Shown: piece after piece, positions 10,956 through 22,620 of the stretch | How positions within the stretch are numbered: position 1 is the first letter of the stretch | Layout: the number at the start of each line of letters is the position of its first letter | Origin: Aspidapion aeneum | Lineage: Eukaryota; Arthropoda; Insecta; Coleoptera; Brentidae | Assembly (NCBI GenBank): GCA_963576565.1 | Contig: OY755038.1 | Location: 10,741,756-10,805,755, forward strand | Length of the DNA stretch: 64,000 bases | Reading direction: 5' to 3' | Translations under genes and position numbers: made by a program | Notes under the pieces: model-generated | Database searches by the model: none | What the model saw: the letters and a program-made list of their open reading frames with translations, nothing else | Told to the model about the DNA's origin: nothing

Positions 10956-11669
10956 TTATTTTATTTATTTAAATAAAAAGACAAAAATGATAAATAAGGG
11001 TAGATTAAAGCAGGAAAAAACACGGCACGTCACTGCACTGGTGAAATAAAAATAATGAGATAAAAAATTTAATTTTTAGTGGCATTGGCTGGAAACTAAT
11101 AATACGTACATTATTCACTTTGGAAACAAACTTTTGACCTAAAATTGTTCACAGTGTAAAATTATAGCTTGGCGTACATACCTAGAACCATTGTTTAAAT
11201 GTACATTTTCAGCATCATAAAAGTGGTACGTGATAATCATCGGTATTTTTGAAATTGTATCGTTTACTACCGAATAATATTTTTAGCACGCTGTGGAATC
11301 AGAACAGTGGTCTATATTTACAAACAAAGCTACCCTGTATTCTTTTGAAACTGTTAAAGCCCTTTGGTCTTACTGGGTGGTCTTCGTTTTTAGCAAATTT
11401 ACCATGAACAAAATTTGAATATTACAAGTAAAAACCGTACTCGTCTGGTAAGTTTAACGAAATCGACTCCAGTACGTTCATAATTCACACTTTTATTAAG
11501 TTTCCATTGCTACCGCTGGCTCAACTCGAATCCGGCCTGTTCACAATTCAAACCTTTTCATTGGGTTTCTATTGTTATCGCTGGGCTCAAACTAGATGAC
11601 TAGGCACGTTTCAGACCAACAAAAACAAACAGTGTCCTATCATTTACAAAAAAGGCTAAGAAGGAGGAG
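10956..11669. other. Unassigned stretch
   Basis: No coding region, RNA gene or repeat shared with the rest of the window is visible here. Confidence 0.4.
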
Positions 11670-11684
11670 TAAAATATAAAATTA

Positions 11685-12373
11685 TATATATATATTTATC
11701 GGTTTCACAACGTTCTACGTCTTCCGATACGCAATCTCCACTCGTTTCTGTTTGCCCATAATTCATCATCTAGGCCTCTTATTCTTATTTCACTGTCTAT
11801 TCCTTCTCTCCAGCTTCTCCTTGGCCGTCCTCGTTTTCTTCGGCCACTTGCTTTCCATTGTAGTATTTGTTTAGGTAGTCTTTCATCATTCATTCTTTGT
11901 ACATGTCCGTACCACACCAGTTGTTTTGTTCTTATATCATCCACTAAAGTACGTTCATCCACTGTCATAATTTCTCTTATTCTTTCATTTGTAACTCTTT
12001 CTCTTTTTGATTTCCCTGCTGCTCTTCTCCAATAGTCCATCTCCGAGAGCGGAAAGCATTTTTTCTGTTCTATCCTTGATTGACCATACTTCTGAGCCGT
12101 ATGTAATAATACTTTTTACAGTGGTCTTATATATAAGCTTTTTGTTATGTTTTGATATACTTTGGTCCCAAATTATTCCATTTAATAAAGTTATTGCTTT
12201 TCTTCCTTGAACGTTTCGATCTATTATAGCTTTTTCTAGTGTTCCGTCAGCTGTAATTTTTAGACCTAAGTATTTATACTCATCACAGGACTGAATTCGC
12301 TGCCCGTTATTTAAGATTAGATCCTGTTTCGTTCCACCGATACACATATACTCTGTCTTATTGAGATTAACCT
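11685..12373 (-). pseudogene. 5'-truncated LINE, family F1, with 15-bp TSD
   Basis: Two overlapping minus-strand frames (12347-11985 and 12040-11705) cover only the C-terminal part of the F1 RT: MCIGGTKQDLILNNGQ, YLGLKITADGTLEKAI, then WYGHVQRMNDERLPKQ and a GRPRRSW tail. One frameshift near 12,000-12,040 breaks it. TAAAATATAAAATTA flanks it exactly (11670-11684 and 12374-12388). The copy starts downstream of the FADD box, so it was dead on arrival. It is clearly similar to the F1 copy at 7090-8215. Confidence 0.9.
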
Positions 12374-12388
12374 TAAAATATAAAATTA

Positions 12389-13275
12389 ATACCTAATAAT
12401 GATGAATTAAAACATTATAACACGGCACTGGACAGAGAAAGATAGCGCTAATTGAAGCCATCTCTTTTGCGCGTCATTTTTTTCTGGCCGGACAGTATAT
12501 CATTTTATTCTGACAATTAAACAAAAACATCCCAAAATATAATCCGGTAGTTAACCATACAATTTTAAAAATTTTCTGTCTTAAGGATTCTAAATACGAC
12601 GCAATTGGGTGGAAGGTAGGTACATCCGCAAGCTAATCTTGTGTGTGTGTACGCCGCTTTACTGAGTGCAATAAATCTTAATATCATGCATCATTTGAAA
12701 TCCGGGCCTATTCTGCCGAGATGATACACATCCAGTCTATACAGTCCATATCATGTCGAAATTAATTATAATCCCCTCCTATATCGTTATCAGGTAATAC
12801 ACAAATCACGGTCCCGTTTCCGATGTTTAGGGAAAAGAGATTAGCAAGTGAGTTCGTTTTTGTGCGTGTCGTTTGGAGCGCAAAATATAGAACTGACCGG
12901 CTTTGGGCGTAACTTCCTTAAGAAGAAATTAACTAAAAGAATATAACCTTCACTGTCCCCGTTAATTAAAAGACAGAAAAAATGCATTGTTTTCGTTTTA
13001 TTGCGGCCTTTGAACTAACAAGGGCAGTGCTTATACTTAATTACGTACATGGGGCAGTGCGCGTGTTCAGTTAATTCATAACCAGAACAGTGTAGTTTAT
13101 AACCTTATACAGTGTCGGTAAGATTCTAAATATTGTAACTATAAAATTCAATGTGTCGGTAATAAGCGATTAAGGAAAAGTAGTTGTCTCTTCCTTCCTA
13201 GTACTTTCTAGATTGTGCACGTTTACGTATTTTACATTTTTAGGGCGTTTTCTTCATTGTGATTTGTTTGCATAT
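12389..13275. other. Unassigned stretch
   Basis: Nothing recognisable is seen beyond a short (GT)n run near 12,640. There are no open frames of note on either strand. Confidence 0.4.
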
Positions 13276-13947
13276 TGTAATAAAACGGGATTTATAAGTT
13301 TGTAAATATTTTGAATTAATTATTGTTTTCGACATCCACAAGCATTATCTACATGCAAGACTAGGTTAAATATAAGTAAAATTTATGACAACATCAGCGA
13401 CTTGTTTTTTGACATATTTTCAGGATCGCTGTATTTTAATAAAAGTTGTATTTGACTAATCTGTCCTTTAAGCCGCTAACATCACAATAATTTATATTTT
13501 GTAACTAGAAACAAATTTAACAAACTATTTTCAATTTTTAAAAAACACTGTGTAATTTTAATTTCTAACGGTTTTCTAAGTCGACGCATCTCTGGTTTGC
13601 GCTGGTGTCTTTTCTCTTTGTCCAGAGCGTTTCTTTGTGGAGTGCTATATCATAAGCAAATTACCGAGACAAGAAAATCGTTAGAAAGGATTCTTTAGTC
13701 GGTTTTTGTACTCTTCACTTCGTTTGATTTAAGGGGGGTTTTTTCCAACTGAAATGTTAAGTTTGTCAATTATTTTAACTTTGTAAAATATTATATATAG
13801 TATATACTTCCTCCAAGAATCGTCAAAATAAGGTTTAATGCTCTTATAATTCACACAAGTTGTTGCCCCAATTGGTAGCGTAGCTTACAACATTGAAGCC
13901 TTGGCCACCTGATTTGACAGTACCACTCTCAAAGGTCACCTGTTACA
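13276..13947. mobile_element. Family D solo-LTR-like repeat, copy 1 (deleted)
   Basis: Bounded by TGTAATAAAACGGG and CACCTGTTACA, with ATAT on both sides (13272-13275 and 13948-13951). It is 672 bp, against about 1.25 kb for the copy at 29,106-30,352, because the middle containing the conserved hairpin is missing. TG...CA ends, a short 4-bp duplication, no coding capacity and several copies suggest a solo LTR. A simple TIR element with TGTAAC ends cannot be excluded. Confidence 0.65.
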
Positions 13948-13985
13948 ATATCTTATTGGCCATTACGTCAATGTTATAATAAGTA

Positions 13986-15094
13986 CTGGAAAGGAGCGCC
14001 AGAAATATAGAGACTCATGTTGCGTTTGTGGACCTACAAAAAGCATATGTTACCGTTCCAGTAGAAAAGTTATGGACAGCGTTAGAGCAAACTAATATCA
14101 ATCATACATACATAAAAGCGATAAAAGAACTATACAAAGGGTCAAAATCAAATTCTGAAAATCGACTTCCAAAAGAATTCCTGGTTACGAAAGGCTTAAG
14201 ACAGGGATGTTCTATCTCTCCAACTATTTTTAAAATATATATCGCAGTAGCTCTAAAAAACTGGAAATGTAAATTGCACGGCATGGGAATACAACTTAAC
14301 GACTGATTTACCATATACGCACTACAGTTTGCTGGCAACGAAGTAATCGTAGCTAATGATAAAGAAGACATGGTGTATATGGTGAGAAAGTTAACGGAAG
14401 AATACCAAAAGTGGGGATTAACAGTGAACGTGGGCAAGACACAGTACTTATGTCTCGGAAACGAATCCAGTGGGTTAGAACTAGATAATAGACAAACAAT
14501 ATTTCCATGCAATGAGTGTATATACTTGGGTGTCACATTTGATAAGACAGACTGTGAAGAACTGGAAAAAAGAATAGTAATAGCAAAACAGGTTATTTAG
14601 TATTTTATGGAGCAGAGAGATAAAAAAGAATGTAAAATTTAACCTATATGAAACAATGGTAAAAAGCACACTGTTGTATAGAATAGCGACTTGCCGCGTA
14701 ACAGAAAAATACAAAACAAAAATGGAAAGTGTCGAAATGGATGCGATAAGACGACCAATGAGAATATCTAGAACAGATCACATAAGAAATGAGATAATAA
14801 AAGAAAGAATGGGAATCGAGGCAAGCATAACGGATGACATCACTAAAAGACAACTGATGTGGTACGGCCATGTACAACGGATGAACGACGAAAGATTACT
14901 AAAGCAGGTCCTAGAATAGCAACCATTAGGACGCAGAAAACGATGGCGTCCTAAACTAGAATGGCAACAGTCAATCCAAAGATCAATGAGTCAACAAAAC
15001 CTGACAGAAGATGATTGTCAGGATCGAAGGAGGTGGAGAATAGGCATCGAACAACGTAGAAAAACGTTCTAAACCGATATAGTAGTAGCACTAG
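13986..15094 (+). pseudogene. 5'-truncated LINE, family F2, with 11-bp TSD
   Basis: Broken RT related to F1: VDLQKAYVTVP (block A), VTKGLRQGCSISPT (about 14,180), then the catalytic FADD replaced by FAGNE (about 14,330), YLGVTFDKT, and the tail WYGHVQRMNDERLLKQ. It ends ...TTCTAAACCGATATAGTAGTA. TATAATAAGTA flanks it exactly (13975-13985 and 15095-15105). Stops and frame changes occur at about 14,304, 14,600 and 14,918. It lies only 38 bp from the family D copy, so the two insertions are independent neighbours. Confidence 0.9.
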
Positions 15095-15105
15095 TATAAT
15101 AAGTA

Positions 15106-15379
15106 TTTGGTAATGGTCATATAATAGGTGTACGCTACTGACTACCATTTAAGGTCTACCTAGCTATGTTTTTAACCTCATAGGCCGTGTTAGTCGGTTG
15201 ACCATGTCTAACGATGGATAAGCTTTGGCCCAGGATGGCTGTGCTTTGTTTCCACTCTATTTGTTTATTTCGTATCCATATACATAACCTATTAGTCCAC
15301 AGTACACCGGAGTATTTCCCCTGCAAAATGGGCCCCCATAGTTTAAGGACAAATTAAAAATTGTTTGAGATCATAAAGA
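15106..15379. other. Unassigned stretch
   Basis: No feature is recognised between the F2 insertion and the inverted-repeat element. Confidence 0.35.
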
Positions 15380-16130
15380 AAAATGGCATGACAGTTCTAT
15401 ATTAAAAACGGAATTATTAATAACCGGACATTATCAAAACCTTCATGCTTTAAAACAAGACAAGAGTAAAATCAAAGTTCTGTAAAATGTCTTTTATCAA
15501 GACCGGACAAGATCAAAAAAAAAATCATAAAAAGGGATGCCTAGAATGTGACGTTCACGTAAAGAAAAGCGGTTTTTATATTGCTATGCAATTGAACCTT
15601 CCTTCACTACAATTTCTTTACTGCCATGTTTATTGAAAACGCCGTATCTACAAAGGGATTGGTCTGGCACATACGGCATTTTCATTAAGCAAGGCCAATC
15701 CTTACAAAACATCAGGTGTTGAATTCTAGGTTAGGATTAATTTGCAATTAATTGACCAAGGTTACCACCGATTTTGACCTCTTAAGAGGGGGGCCAATTA
15801 AAGAAAAAAACAGACATTTGTATTTTTTATGTATTTTTAGATTCAAAAACAACAATAATATTTGTTCCCGATTTAAATTTGTCGCCAAACTTCCATGATA
15901 TTTCACTGATTTGTATGAGAGGAAGAGAGATGAAATCAGTATACATGAAAAGAAACGAGAGAGTTGTTGGCCCCTTGTTATGATTTGATCCTTTTTGATT
16001 TTGTCCGGTTTTGATAAAAGACGTTATACTAAACTTCGATTTTGCTCCTGTCTTGTTTTGATGAATGACGTTTTTTATAATGTCCGGTTATTAATAATTC
16101 TGTTTTTGCCATTGGACAGTTATACCATTT
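15380..16130. repeat. Inverted-repeat element, ~140-bp arms
   Basis: The left arm 15380-15520 and right arm 15992-16130 are reverse complements at roughly 80%. Shared blocks include GAATTATTAATAACCGGACA, AAAACAAGACA and TCTTTTATCAAGACCGGACA (one change). The 470-bp centre has no open frame. Probably a non-autonomous foldback DNA element; no clean target duplication was found. Confidence 0.7.
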
Positions 16131-16479
16131 TAATTTAAGATCTTGGACGATTTTTTTAGTCATTTATGACGATGGATAGGGATTTAGCCATTGCTAGCGC
16201 GGGGTAGGAAGGTAAAAATTAAGAATTATTGTAACTATTTGATGACAAATTGACTGGAGTATCTTGTGTATATGGCTGTGGCGAGTGACAGTCAGAAATT
16301 CTGGTAATTTATAGGGGTTGATGGTTTGATACGGTCTGCAACCCTTGCTTGAAATTGCGTATCTCGCGTCCCGGTCAGTTTGATAAATAGAAAAGTAAAT
16401 ACCACTAAATTATAAATCGCGTACAGTTGCTAAAATCATGAGCGCACGCTACTAGAAAAGCTAAAGTTCTACATTTCTT
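16131..16479. other. Unassigned stretch
   Basis: It contains GCCATTGCTAGCGCGGGG (about 16,186), also found near 384, so at least part is dispersed repeat. Otherwise nothing is recognised. Confidence 0.35.
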
Positions 16480-16840
16480 ACTACTATGTCGGTTTAGAAC
16501 GATTTTCTACGTTGGCCGATGTCTATTCTCCACCTCCTTCGATCCTGACAATCATTTTCTGTCAGGTTTTTTTTTACTTGATGATCTTTGGTTGTCATTC
16601 TAGTTTAGGGCGCCCTATTGGTTGCCATTCTAGGACCTGCGTTGGTAATCTTTCGTCGTTCATCCGTTGTACAATGGCCGTACCATATCAGTTGTCATTT
16701 AGTGGTGTCATCCGTTATGCTTTCCTCGATTCCCATTCTTTCTTTTATGATCTCATTTCTGATATGATCTGTTCTAGATATTCTTATTGATCTTCTTATT
16801 GCATCCATTTCGACCCTTTCCATCTTTGTTATTTGTTGCT
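16480..16840 (-). pseudogene. LINE 3' fragment, family F2
   Basis: The minus strand encodes MERVEMDAIRRSIRISRTDH and NEIIKERMGIEESITD, then the degraded F2 tail, ending in the family 3' end (plus strand CTACTATGTCGGTTTAGAAC). Only the last 360 bp or so of the element remain. Confidence 0.8.
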
Positions 16841-16911
16841 TGTTGTGCCCCCAACAAAAATCACTGGCGCTACCGGTTATCGAAACTCTGCACAAGCAGT
16901 TATTCAGTGAT

Positions 16912-17107
16912 TAGTCCATTTAAAATCAAGGTAAAAGGTCCTGAAATTGCGAAACGGATGAGACCACTTGTCCCCTACGTATTTTGGGCCGCTGATCACG
17001 AAAATGAGGGTTAAAGCTACCGCCAGTGGTTGGAACACCCTCAAAAATGCAAAAAACACCCCTAAATAGGATAATCAGGATCTTTTACCTTGATTTTAAA
17101 TGGACTA
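16912..17107. mobile_element. Short MITE with 33-bp TIRs
   Basis: TAGTCCATTTAAAATCAAGG... and its reverse complement ...CCTTGATTTTAAATGGACTA form near-perfect termini of about 33 bp that read inward to AAAAGGTCCTGA / TCAGGATCTTTT. The total is 196 bp. TA at both ends fits a Tc1/mariner-type duplication; GAT also flanks both sides. The interior is non-coding. Confidence 0.8.
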
Positions 17108-17163
17108 GATTGGTAAATATTATTACCGGTATCAGTGAAATCGCTTTTCACCGGAACATACGT

Positions 17164-17377
17164 AAACGGTGATTTTCAACTAGCCGGTTAAATCATAAAT
17201 AGCGCTAGCGAAGATTTTTTACGGTCGAAATAACTGTATAGCTGCAGAGGATTCCCTCTGTAATACTAGGTAAAATAATGAATGAATAGAAATATTATAT
17301 ACAGTGATGGAAATCACCATTAAAAATCACTAGTTACTTTAAATCGCTATTTCACCGGTTAGTCGAAAATCACTGTT
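17164..17377. repeat. Small inverted repeat (~45-bp imperfect arms)
   Basis: AAACGGTGATTTTCAACTAG at the left is matched by the inverted TAGTCGAAAATCACTGTTT at the right, both continuing through CCGGT. It looks like a decayed MITE. The surrounding bases to 17,700 contain nothing else that I recognise. Confidence 0.5.
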
Positions 17378-17700
17378 TTTCCCAACTCTAGTGATAACAC
17401 ATTATTAGTTGAGCTTTGGATATCATGAAGAAATTGTTGAACCCTCCCCTTCCATAAAAAACTATAAACTACACTACTGTCATACACGCGCGCAAAATTT
17501 TAATGTACGTTTAAACTAATTTAACTTAATATACAACTTCAACTAACAAAGGCTAAACTAAAATGCGCAATGCAGTGTTAAATTATTGTTTATTTCAATA
17601 ATTTGGAAATCAGTTAGCGCACCAACACAATACCTTTTAGATTTTTTTCCGAACGAGGGATGAAATTAAAGAACGAAAAATGATTAAAAAAAGTTTTCTG

Positions 17701-17772
17701 TGTTTCGGCCGGGATTTGAACTCGGATCTTTGGCTATGTACGCCAAAGCCCTATTAATTGGGCCACCGAAAT
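17701..17772 (-). tRNA. tRNA-like locus, ACA anticodon (pseudo or SINE-derived)
   Basis: The minus strand folds as a 72-nt cloverleaf: acceptor ATTTCGG/CCGAAAC (first pair mismatched), D-stem GCCC/GGGC, anticodon stem TTGGC/GCCAA with loop GTACATA, and T-arm CCGAG-TTCAAAT-CCCGG (one mismatch). The B-box-like GAGTTCAAATCCC is present. The anticodon position reads ACA (Cys codon UGU), which functional tRNAs normally do not use. The similar locus at 47,743 has different but still paired stems. A tRNA-derived SINE or pseudogene is likelier than a working tRNA. A second B-box-like string lies at about 17,945-17,970. Confidence 0.5.
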
Positions 17773-17983
17773 CATGATTATAAACGCTAATTCTCAGGGT
17801 ATTCACTTGACCAAGCCATTTAACCAATTTTGTTTATTTTTTTAGAATTTTTCGCTTTGACTCTTTTGAGTAAAACCATCTGGGTTCAATCGATCAAGGT
17901 TAGAACAAAAGTTAAATCATTTAAGCAATCTCAAATACCCATATTCTAGCCAGAATTCGAACCCGGAAGAGCTGACGTGTGTA

Positions 17984-19374
17984 TATTTTTAGTTAAATAT
18001 TGTTTTTGACATCAACAAGCATTAAATACTTGCAAGACTAGGTTAAGAATAAGTAAAATTTATGGCAACACCAGCGACTTGTTTTTGGGTATGTTTTCAG
18101 GATCGCTGTACTTTAATAAAAGTTATATTCGGCTAATATGTCCTTTGAGCCACTAACATCACAATAATTTAACTAGATATTCTGTAACTGGAAACAAATT
18201 TTTTAAACTATTTTAAATTTTTAAAAAACTCACTGTGTAGTTTTAATTTCAAACGAATCTTTCGATTACGCTGGTATTTTGTCTCTTTGTTTGGAACGTT
18301 TAAAGCACAGTCCATCTCTTTTTCGCCAAAGCGAGAAAGCTTAGATTTCAGACCAATCAGCAGCAAGCTAAGAATGCCTAGAGAGCAGGGTGGCTTTGGC
18401 TGAGACAAGAAAATCGTTAGAGAAAACATTCTTTAGTTGGTTTCTGTTCGCTTCACACCACTTCTTAAGGGGCGTTTTTTTTTAACGGGGGAAATGTTAA
18501 ATCTGTCAAAAATTTTAACTTTGTATAAAATAGTTAACTTTGTTATTCATGACTATTTTGGTCTTTACTTTTACAGTTTGTTTTAATTTTAAAGATTTTG
18601 ATTATTATTGTTGCAAGTGTTTTGAAATATTCCTGACTATCCTTTCCAGGTTTTAACATCAAATACAAACCTTTCGTTGCCCTAAAATCGGCATTTTTTT
18701 AATCAACATAACATTCCAAACCTAAACAGTAGTATTAAGTAAACTAAACAGTTGATTGAATACCTTCACTTATTCAATCAACGTTTAAAATGTTGTAAAT
18801 TAATATATTTACAACAAATATACAAAAGGTTTCCAAAACCTAAAAGTTTAAAGAGGGTGAATATTTGAATACAACAGTTTAATCGTAGTAAAATTTGATA
18901 TTTGATTAATAAATATAAGAAGTGAAAATGTGAAGTTTAAAGAAGAAAATTGAAAAGGTATGTGTGATTTACCTACATTGTTTATATAATTGAGAAATAG
19001 AATATTCTTCCTGCAAGAACCGCCAAATTCTCTTTCGAGATCAAATAAGTAATAAATTTAATAATATTTAATACATTTATCAATTTTCAAATTGTTGCAC
19101 AAATTGGTTGCTTTCAACGTTTAAGCCTTGGCCACTTGGTATGACAGTACCACTGCTAACGAGTCACCTGTTACCACTGGCGTATATATGAGGGGGTCCT
19201 GGGGGGCCCAGCCCCCCCCGAAGCTAAGATTTTTTTAGATATTTTCGACATATTTCATGAATACAAACATAAAATAGCATAAAATACGCCCTCATGGGGT
19301 CTCGGCCCCCCCCCCCCAAAACTGCCTCGGGCCCACCCCGAAACTTTTTTCTATATACGCCACTGCCTGTTACA
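17984..19374. mobile_element. Family D solo-LTR-like repeat, copy 2, with nested MITE
   Basis: Alignable with copy 3 (29,106-30,352, opposite orientation) over its whole length, from a truncated left end to CACCTGTTAC...CCTGTTACA at the right. It is interrupted by the 191-bp MITE at 19,175-19,365, which sits 10 bp before the true end. It carries the conserved 12-bp hairpin (18,751-18,762 with 18,771-18,782). No ORF. Confidence 0.75.
19175..19365. mobile_element. hAT-type MITE, copy 1, 8-bp TSD
   Basis: Ends CACTGGCGTATATA and TATATACGCCACTG; 191 bp, with long G or C runs inside. CCTGTTAC is duplicated exactly at 19167-19174 and 19366-19373. A second copy at 38,118-38,312 in the opposite orientation has its own 8-bp duplication. 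CA(G)TGGCG ends and 8-bp duplications are hAT hallmarks. Confidence 0.92.
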
Positions 19375-19433
19375 ATAATAAACATTATACAACATTCGCA
19401 TTTATGAAAACAAATTAAAGTAAACAATACACC

Positions 19434-20165
19434 TTACAACAAGTCAGGATTTGTAGTTAGGAACAAGTCTAAAAGCGCTGCAAATTCACCCCTTTCTGAG
19501 ATACGGGTAGGTTCATCGACAAGCTGCGTTAGACCACAACTTATGGCAAAAGCTTCTGCTTCCCTGCCTTCGTTATCTGTTTTGTTGTGGTGTTTTAGCC
19601 AGGGTATATTGTGGACGTTGAAATCGCCTAAAAAAACAATTTCCGCATGTGGATAGTTAGACTGTATACTATCACAGTTTTCGGATAATGTTGCAAAAAA
19701 GTTTTGATACTCGGTGTTACTTGGCGGTCGGTAGAGGCAGCAAATGAACTTGGTCGATGACTTTGAGGTGAATTTCAGCCATATGATATCGAGGTTCGCT
19801 GGTTCTAGCTTCTCCTCTCGATGACATGAAAGGTCATTTTTAATGTACACACAGATCCCAAAATTATGTCGAAATCGGTGGTGTAGGTCATAGCCGGGAT
19901 AAAGATAGTTCACAATAGGTGTTGCAGAACTGATTTTAGTTTCAGTGAGAACAAGGATGTCAGGACTTTGTTCTTCAAGATGTTGGTGAACTGAATTCAT
20001 GTTGGTACTTAATCCTCTTATTTTGCTAAAATCAATTCTGAGTTGATTTTTTGGTCTTCTTTTAATATCTTTGCATGAAGGACCCCCAGGATCACCCGAC
20101 GCCCGGAGATCCGAGTGGTCGGGTATTTTACCTCCGGAATATTTTGATCCTGGAGGCGCAATCAT
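19434..20165 (-). pseudogene. LINE endonuclease (EEP) ORF, 3'-truncated
   Basis: A 243-codon open frame encodes an endonuclease/exonuclease/phosphatase domain of a non-LTR retrotransposon: LVLTETK with the catalytic Glu at residue 75, YRPPSN (145-150), and LGDFNVHNIPWL (179-190) with the Asp/Asn pair at 181/183. It ends at LDLFLTTNPDLL, just before the SDH signature expected to complete the domain, so the copy is cut there and has no RT. Upstream residues 20-45 are basic linker. The clade could be CR1/L2- or Jockey-like. The frame is intact for what remains. Confidence 0.85.
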
Positions 20166-21080
20166 GCTATCTGTTACCTATGAATGGTCCATAAAATAAA
20201 ATCCCTGGATTTGTGTCAATATACAAACATTTGTGTATAATATATTTAAATTAAAACGGCCACTTATTCCATATGTCACTAAATATCGTTAGGGGGTCAA
20301 ATATCATGATCTTTTTGGAGTGCATGTTTTATCGTTCATCAGATTTAGGTAAAAATGGGCGGAAGTTTTAGGGCGGTATCTCACAGCATTATATTAAAAT
20401 TTCCTTGTAAGAATAGTAAATATTGGCACTATTCGCACTTTTGGTGAAAAAGTTACATTTAAACATTTACTGGGTCCCAGAAAGAATTCAAGTGATCTTA
20501 AGTACACCTTAAAATCACATAAATCCTTTTTATTCTAATAAAAATGCACCTTAACTTTAGGGAACCGTAGTTATCCCATAATTTTAAAAAATGCACTTGT
20601 AGTTACCTTTTTTAATCATTGCTGTTAAGACTAAATAAAATAAAATAACGAAGCAAGTTTACTTTTTCTTCTCGGATCCTTTTTTGGGTGTGATCGGCTG
20701 CCAGGGTTATGGTGGACAATGCTCGAACAAGATTTTAAGAATAAAAAATCAAGCTGTAAACTTTTAAAAGTGATAATGAATAAAGGATCATAGAACATAA
20801 CCGAAAATGCAATATCCATAAATCGCTCCGGACGTTTTTATTCAAATTTCATTTTACAAGATACAAAGACGATTTTCATTTAAAAATTAATTGTCCAAAA
20901 ATCAATTTTTTGTAAACGTTTGTCAGAATTTAATAAATTAAAAAACTCAATAAAAAATTTTAAAAAACTAAACACATTCAAAAAAAGTTTTAAAAAATAT
21001 TCTTTTTCAATGCAGTTTGTTTAATTATAGTATTATTCACTTGGATGTAAAATAAATTATTGTAAATTTACAGTTGAACA
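20166..21080. other. Unassigned stretch
   Basis: AT-rich with no recognisable gene or repeat shared inside this window. Short frames such as 20,819-20,631 (-) have no motif. Confidence 0.4.
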
Positions 21081-21668
21081 GATTAACAAATTTCTTGAAG
21101 AAGAGATCTTTTATTGATCAAAATTTAAAAGTTTTAAGTGTGAAGTAAAGGACAAATCCCACCAAATCAATTGAAAAATTGCTTCACGAGGAAAACTTCA
21201 AACAAAATTATAGTAGTTAGGTACGCGATAAGCTTTATATAATTTTTACTGTCCAATTGACCACCAGCCGCTCTTTCGATTGGCAAGGTGTACCACAGTG
21301 ATAATAAAGCCAAAAACGACGAGGGGACAGATAGGGACACCCCGCATATAATTAGTGTCACTTTTCGGATGGGGCGGTTTTCTGTTTGATATAGAACTGT
21401 CCCCATTGTGTCATAAACGGGATTCAACGCACTTGAATGCTCAATCTATTGAAATTCAGAGGGTTAACGTTATTTATGACGGTTTGGTGCGGTATAGGCG
21501 AATCTCAAATTTGATATTATACAACTGATTTTTATCAAAAGTGGCATGTATACCGCATAAAAAAAACTTTTGATTGAATAAACAAATTTCTTGAAGAAGA
21601 GATCCTTTATTGATCAAAATTCAAAAGTTTTAAGTATGGAGTAAGGGACACATCCCACCAAATCAATT
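21081..21668. repeat. Direct repeat pair, ~92 bp, 496 bp apart
   Basis: 21,081-21,172 and 21,577-21,668 are about 88-90% alike, sharing ACAAATTTCTTGAAGAAGAG and CCCACCAAATCAATT. The intervening roughly 400 bp holds an unrecognised 86-codon frame (21,427-21,167, minus). Could be two monomers of a dispersed satellite or the ends of a small element; there is no TG...CA structure. Confidence 0.65.
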
Positions 21669-22139
21669 AACTACTTTATTACTGCAAGGTAAAAAAAAAT
21701 GTCTTAGATTTGCTTTGAAGTAAAATAATTTGTCAAAACGAATTTTATACTTCACACAAAGGTATGTGCGCCTAACTTGCGAGTGTCAGAAGGAGAAGAA
21801 AGAGTTGATTTTGGTTGTTTTCCTACTTACACAAGGTTGCATCTCTAGACGTACGTTTCTGTGTGTTTCACGTCATCAGTAGAGAACAGCAAATCCAGGT
21901 AAGCCAATTTTAACCAAAACCAACTCCTACATATGAAATACTCGCGTCTGTGCAATGCGAGTAAACTCCAAGGTGTAGCGCCACATAGCGAACTGGCTCG
22001 AGCACTCGAAAGTTTAAGCACACTGGCATCGTCTTGTCTAAGACGTAGAAGCGCCATCTATGACAAGTTTCGTCCATTGATGTGGTATTGAAACCACGAA
22101 ATCACGTAGCAACTAAAAGGCCGTACTGCCCGAAGCATA
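21669..22139. other. Unassigned stretch
   Basis: A 70-codon minus frame (22,057-21,845) has no recognisable motif. Nothing else is seen. Confidence 0.35.
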
Positions 22140-22242
22140 TGCAAAGAAGAAAGATGGAAAACGTGCTGTGTGTGGATCGATAAAAATCAAAACGAATGTT
22201 ATCGATCCACACACAGCACGTTTTCCATCTTTCTTCTTTGCA
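22140..22242. repeat. Perfect 44-bp inverted repeat (hairpin)
   Basis: 22,140-22,183 and 22,199-22,242 are exact reverse complements (44 of 44 bases) around a 15-base spacer. The arm contains GATGGAAAACGTGCTGTGTG and GATCGATAA. Both ends of the symmetry stop abruptly. No terminal duplication and no other copy are visible in the window. Confidence 0.95.
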
Positions 22243-22261
22243 AATAATTTGTGCTATTCAC

Positions 22262-22620
22262 CAAAGAATATTTTCTTGATATAGCACAAAAAACTCTTGC
22301 CTTTTTTTTTAATTTTTTTTTTTTTTTTTTGTTTTAAGCTTTTTTATTTAGCATATTTGTTTATTATATATTGGAACTGAATTAATCTAAGGCACCGCTT
22401 TCTCTAGAAGCACAATATTACTTATATGAAGACAATTTGCTTTGGTACAAAATGAAGTATACTGAAACAAAACAATTAAAGAAGAAAAATAAAGTCTCAT
22501 TTCAAGATTAAACGCTGCGTTGAACTAAAAAGAAATATTTTAATTCAAAACAAATTGTTTTAAGGTAAAACAATTTATTCAAGAAAAGAACGTGTTTTCA
22601 TGGTAGACATTTTATTTAGT
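22262..22620 (+). repeat. Dispersed repeat E, copy 1
   Basis: Matches 44,247-44,520 in the same orientation: TTGGAACTGAATTAATCTAAGGC-type sequence, CATTTCAAGATTAAACGCTG, and an end with AAGAAAAGAACGTGTTTTCA. It contains a poly-T run at about 22,303-22,331. Non-coding; element type unknown. Confidence 0.75.
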
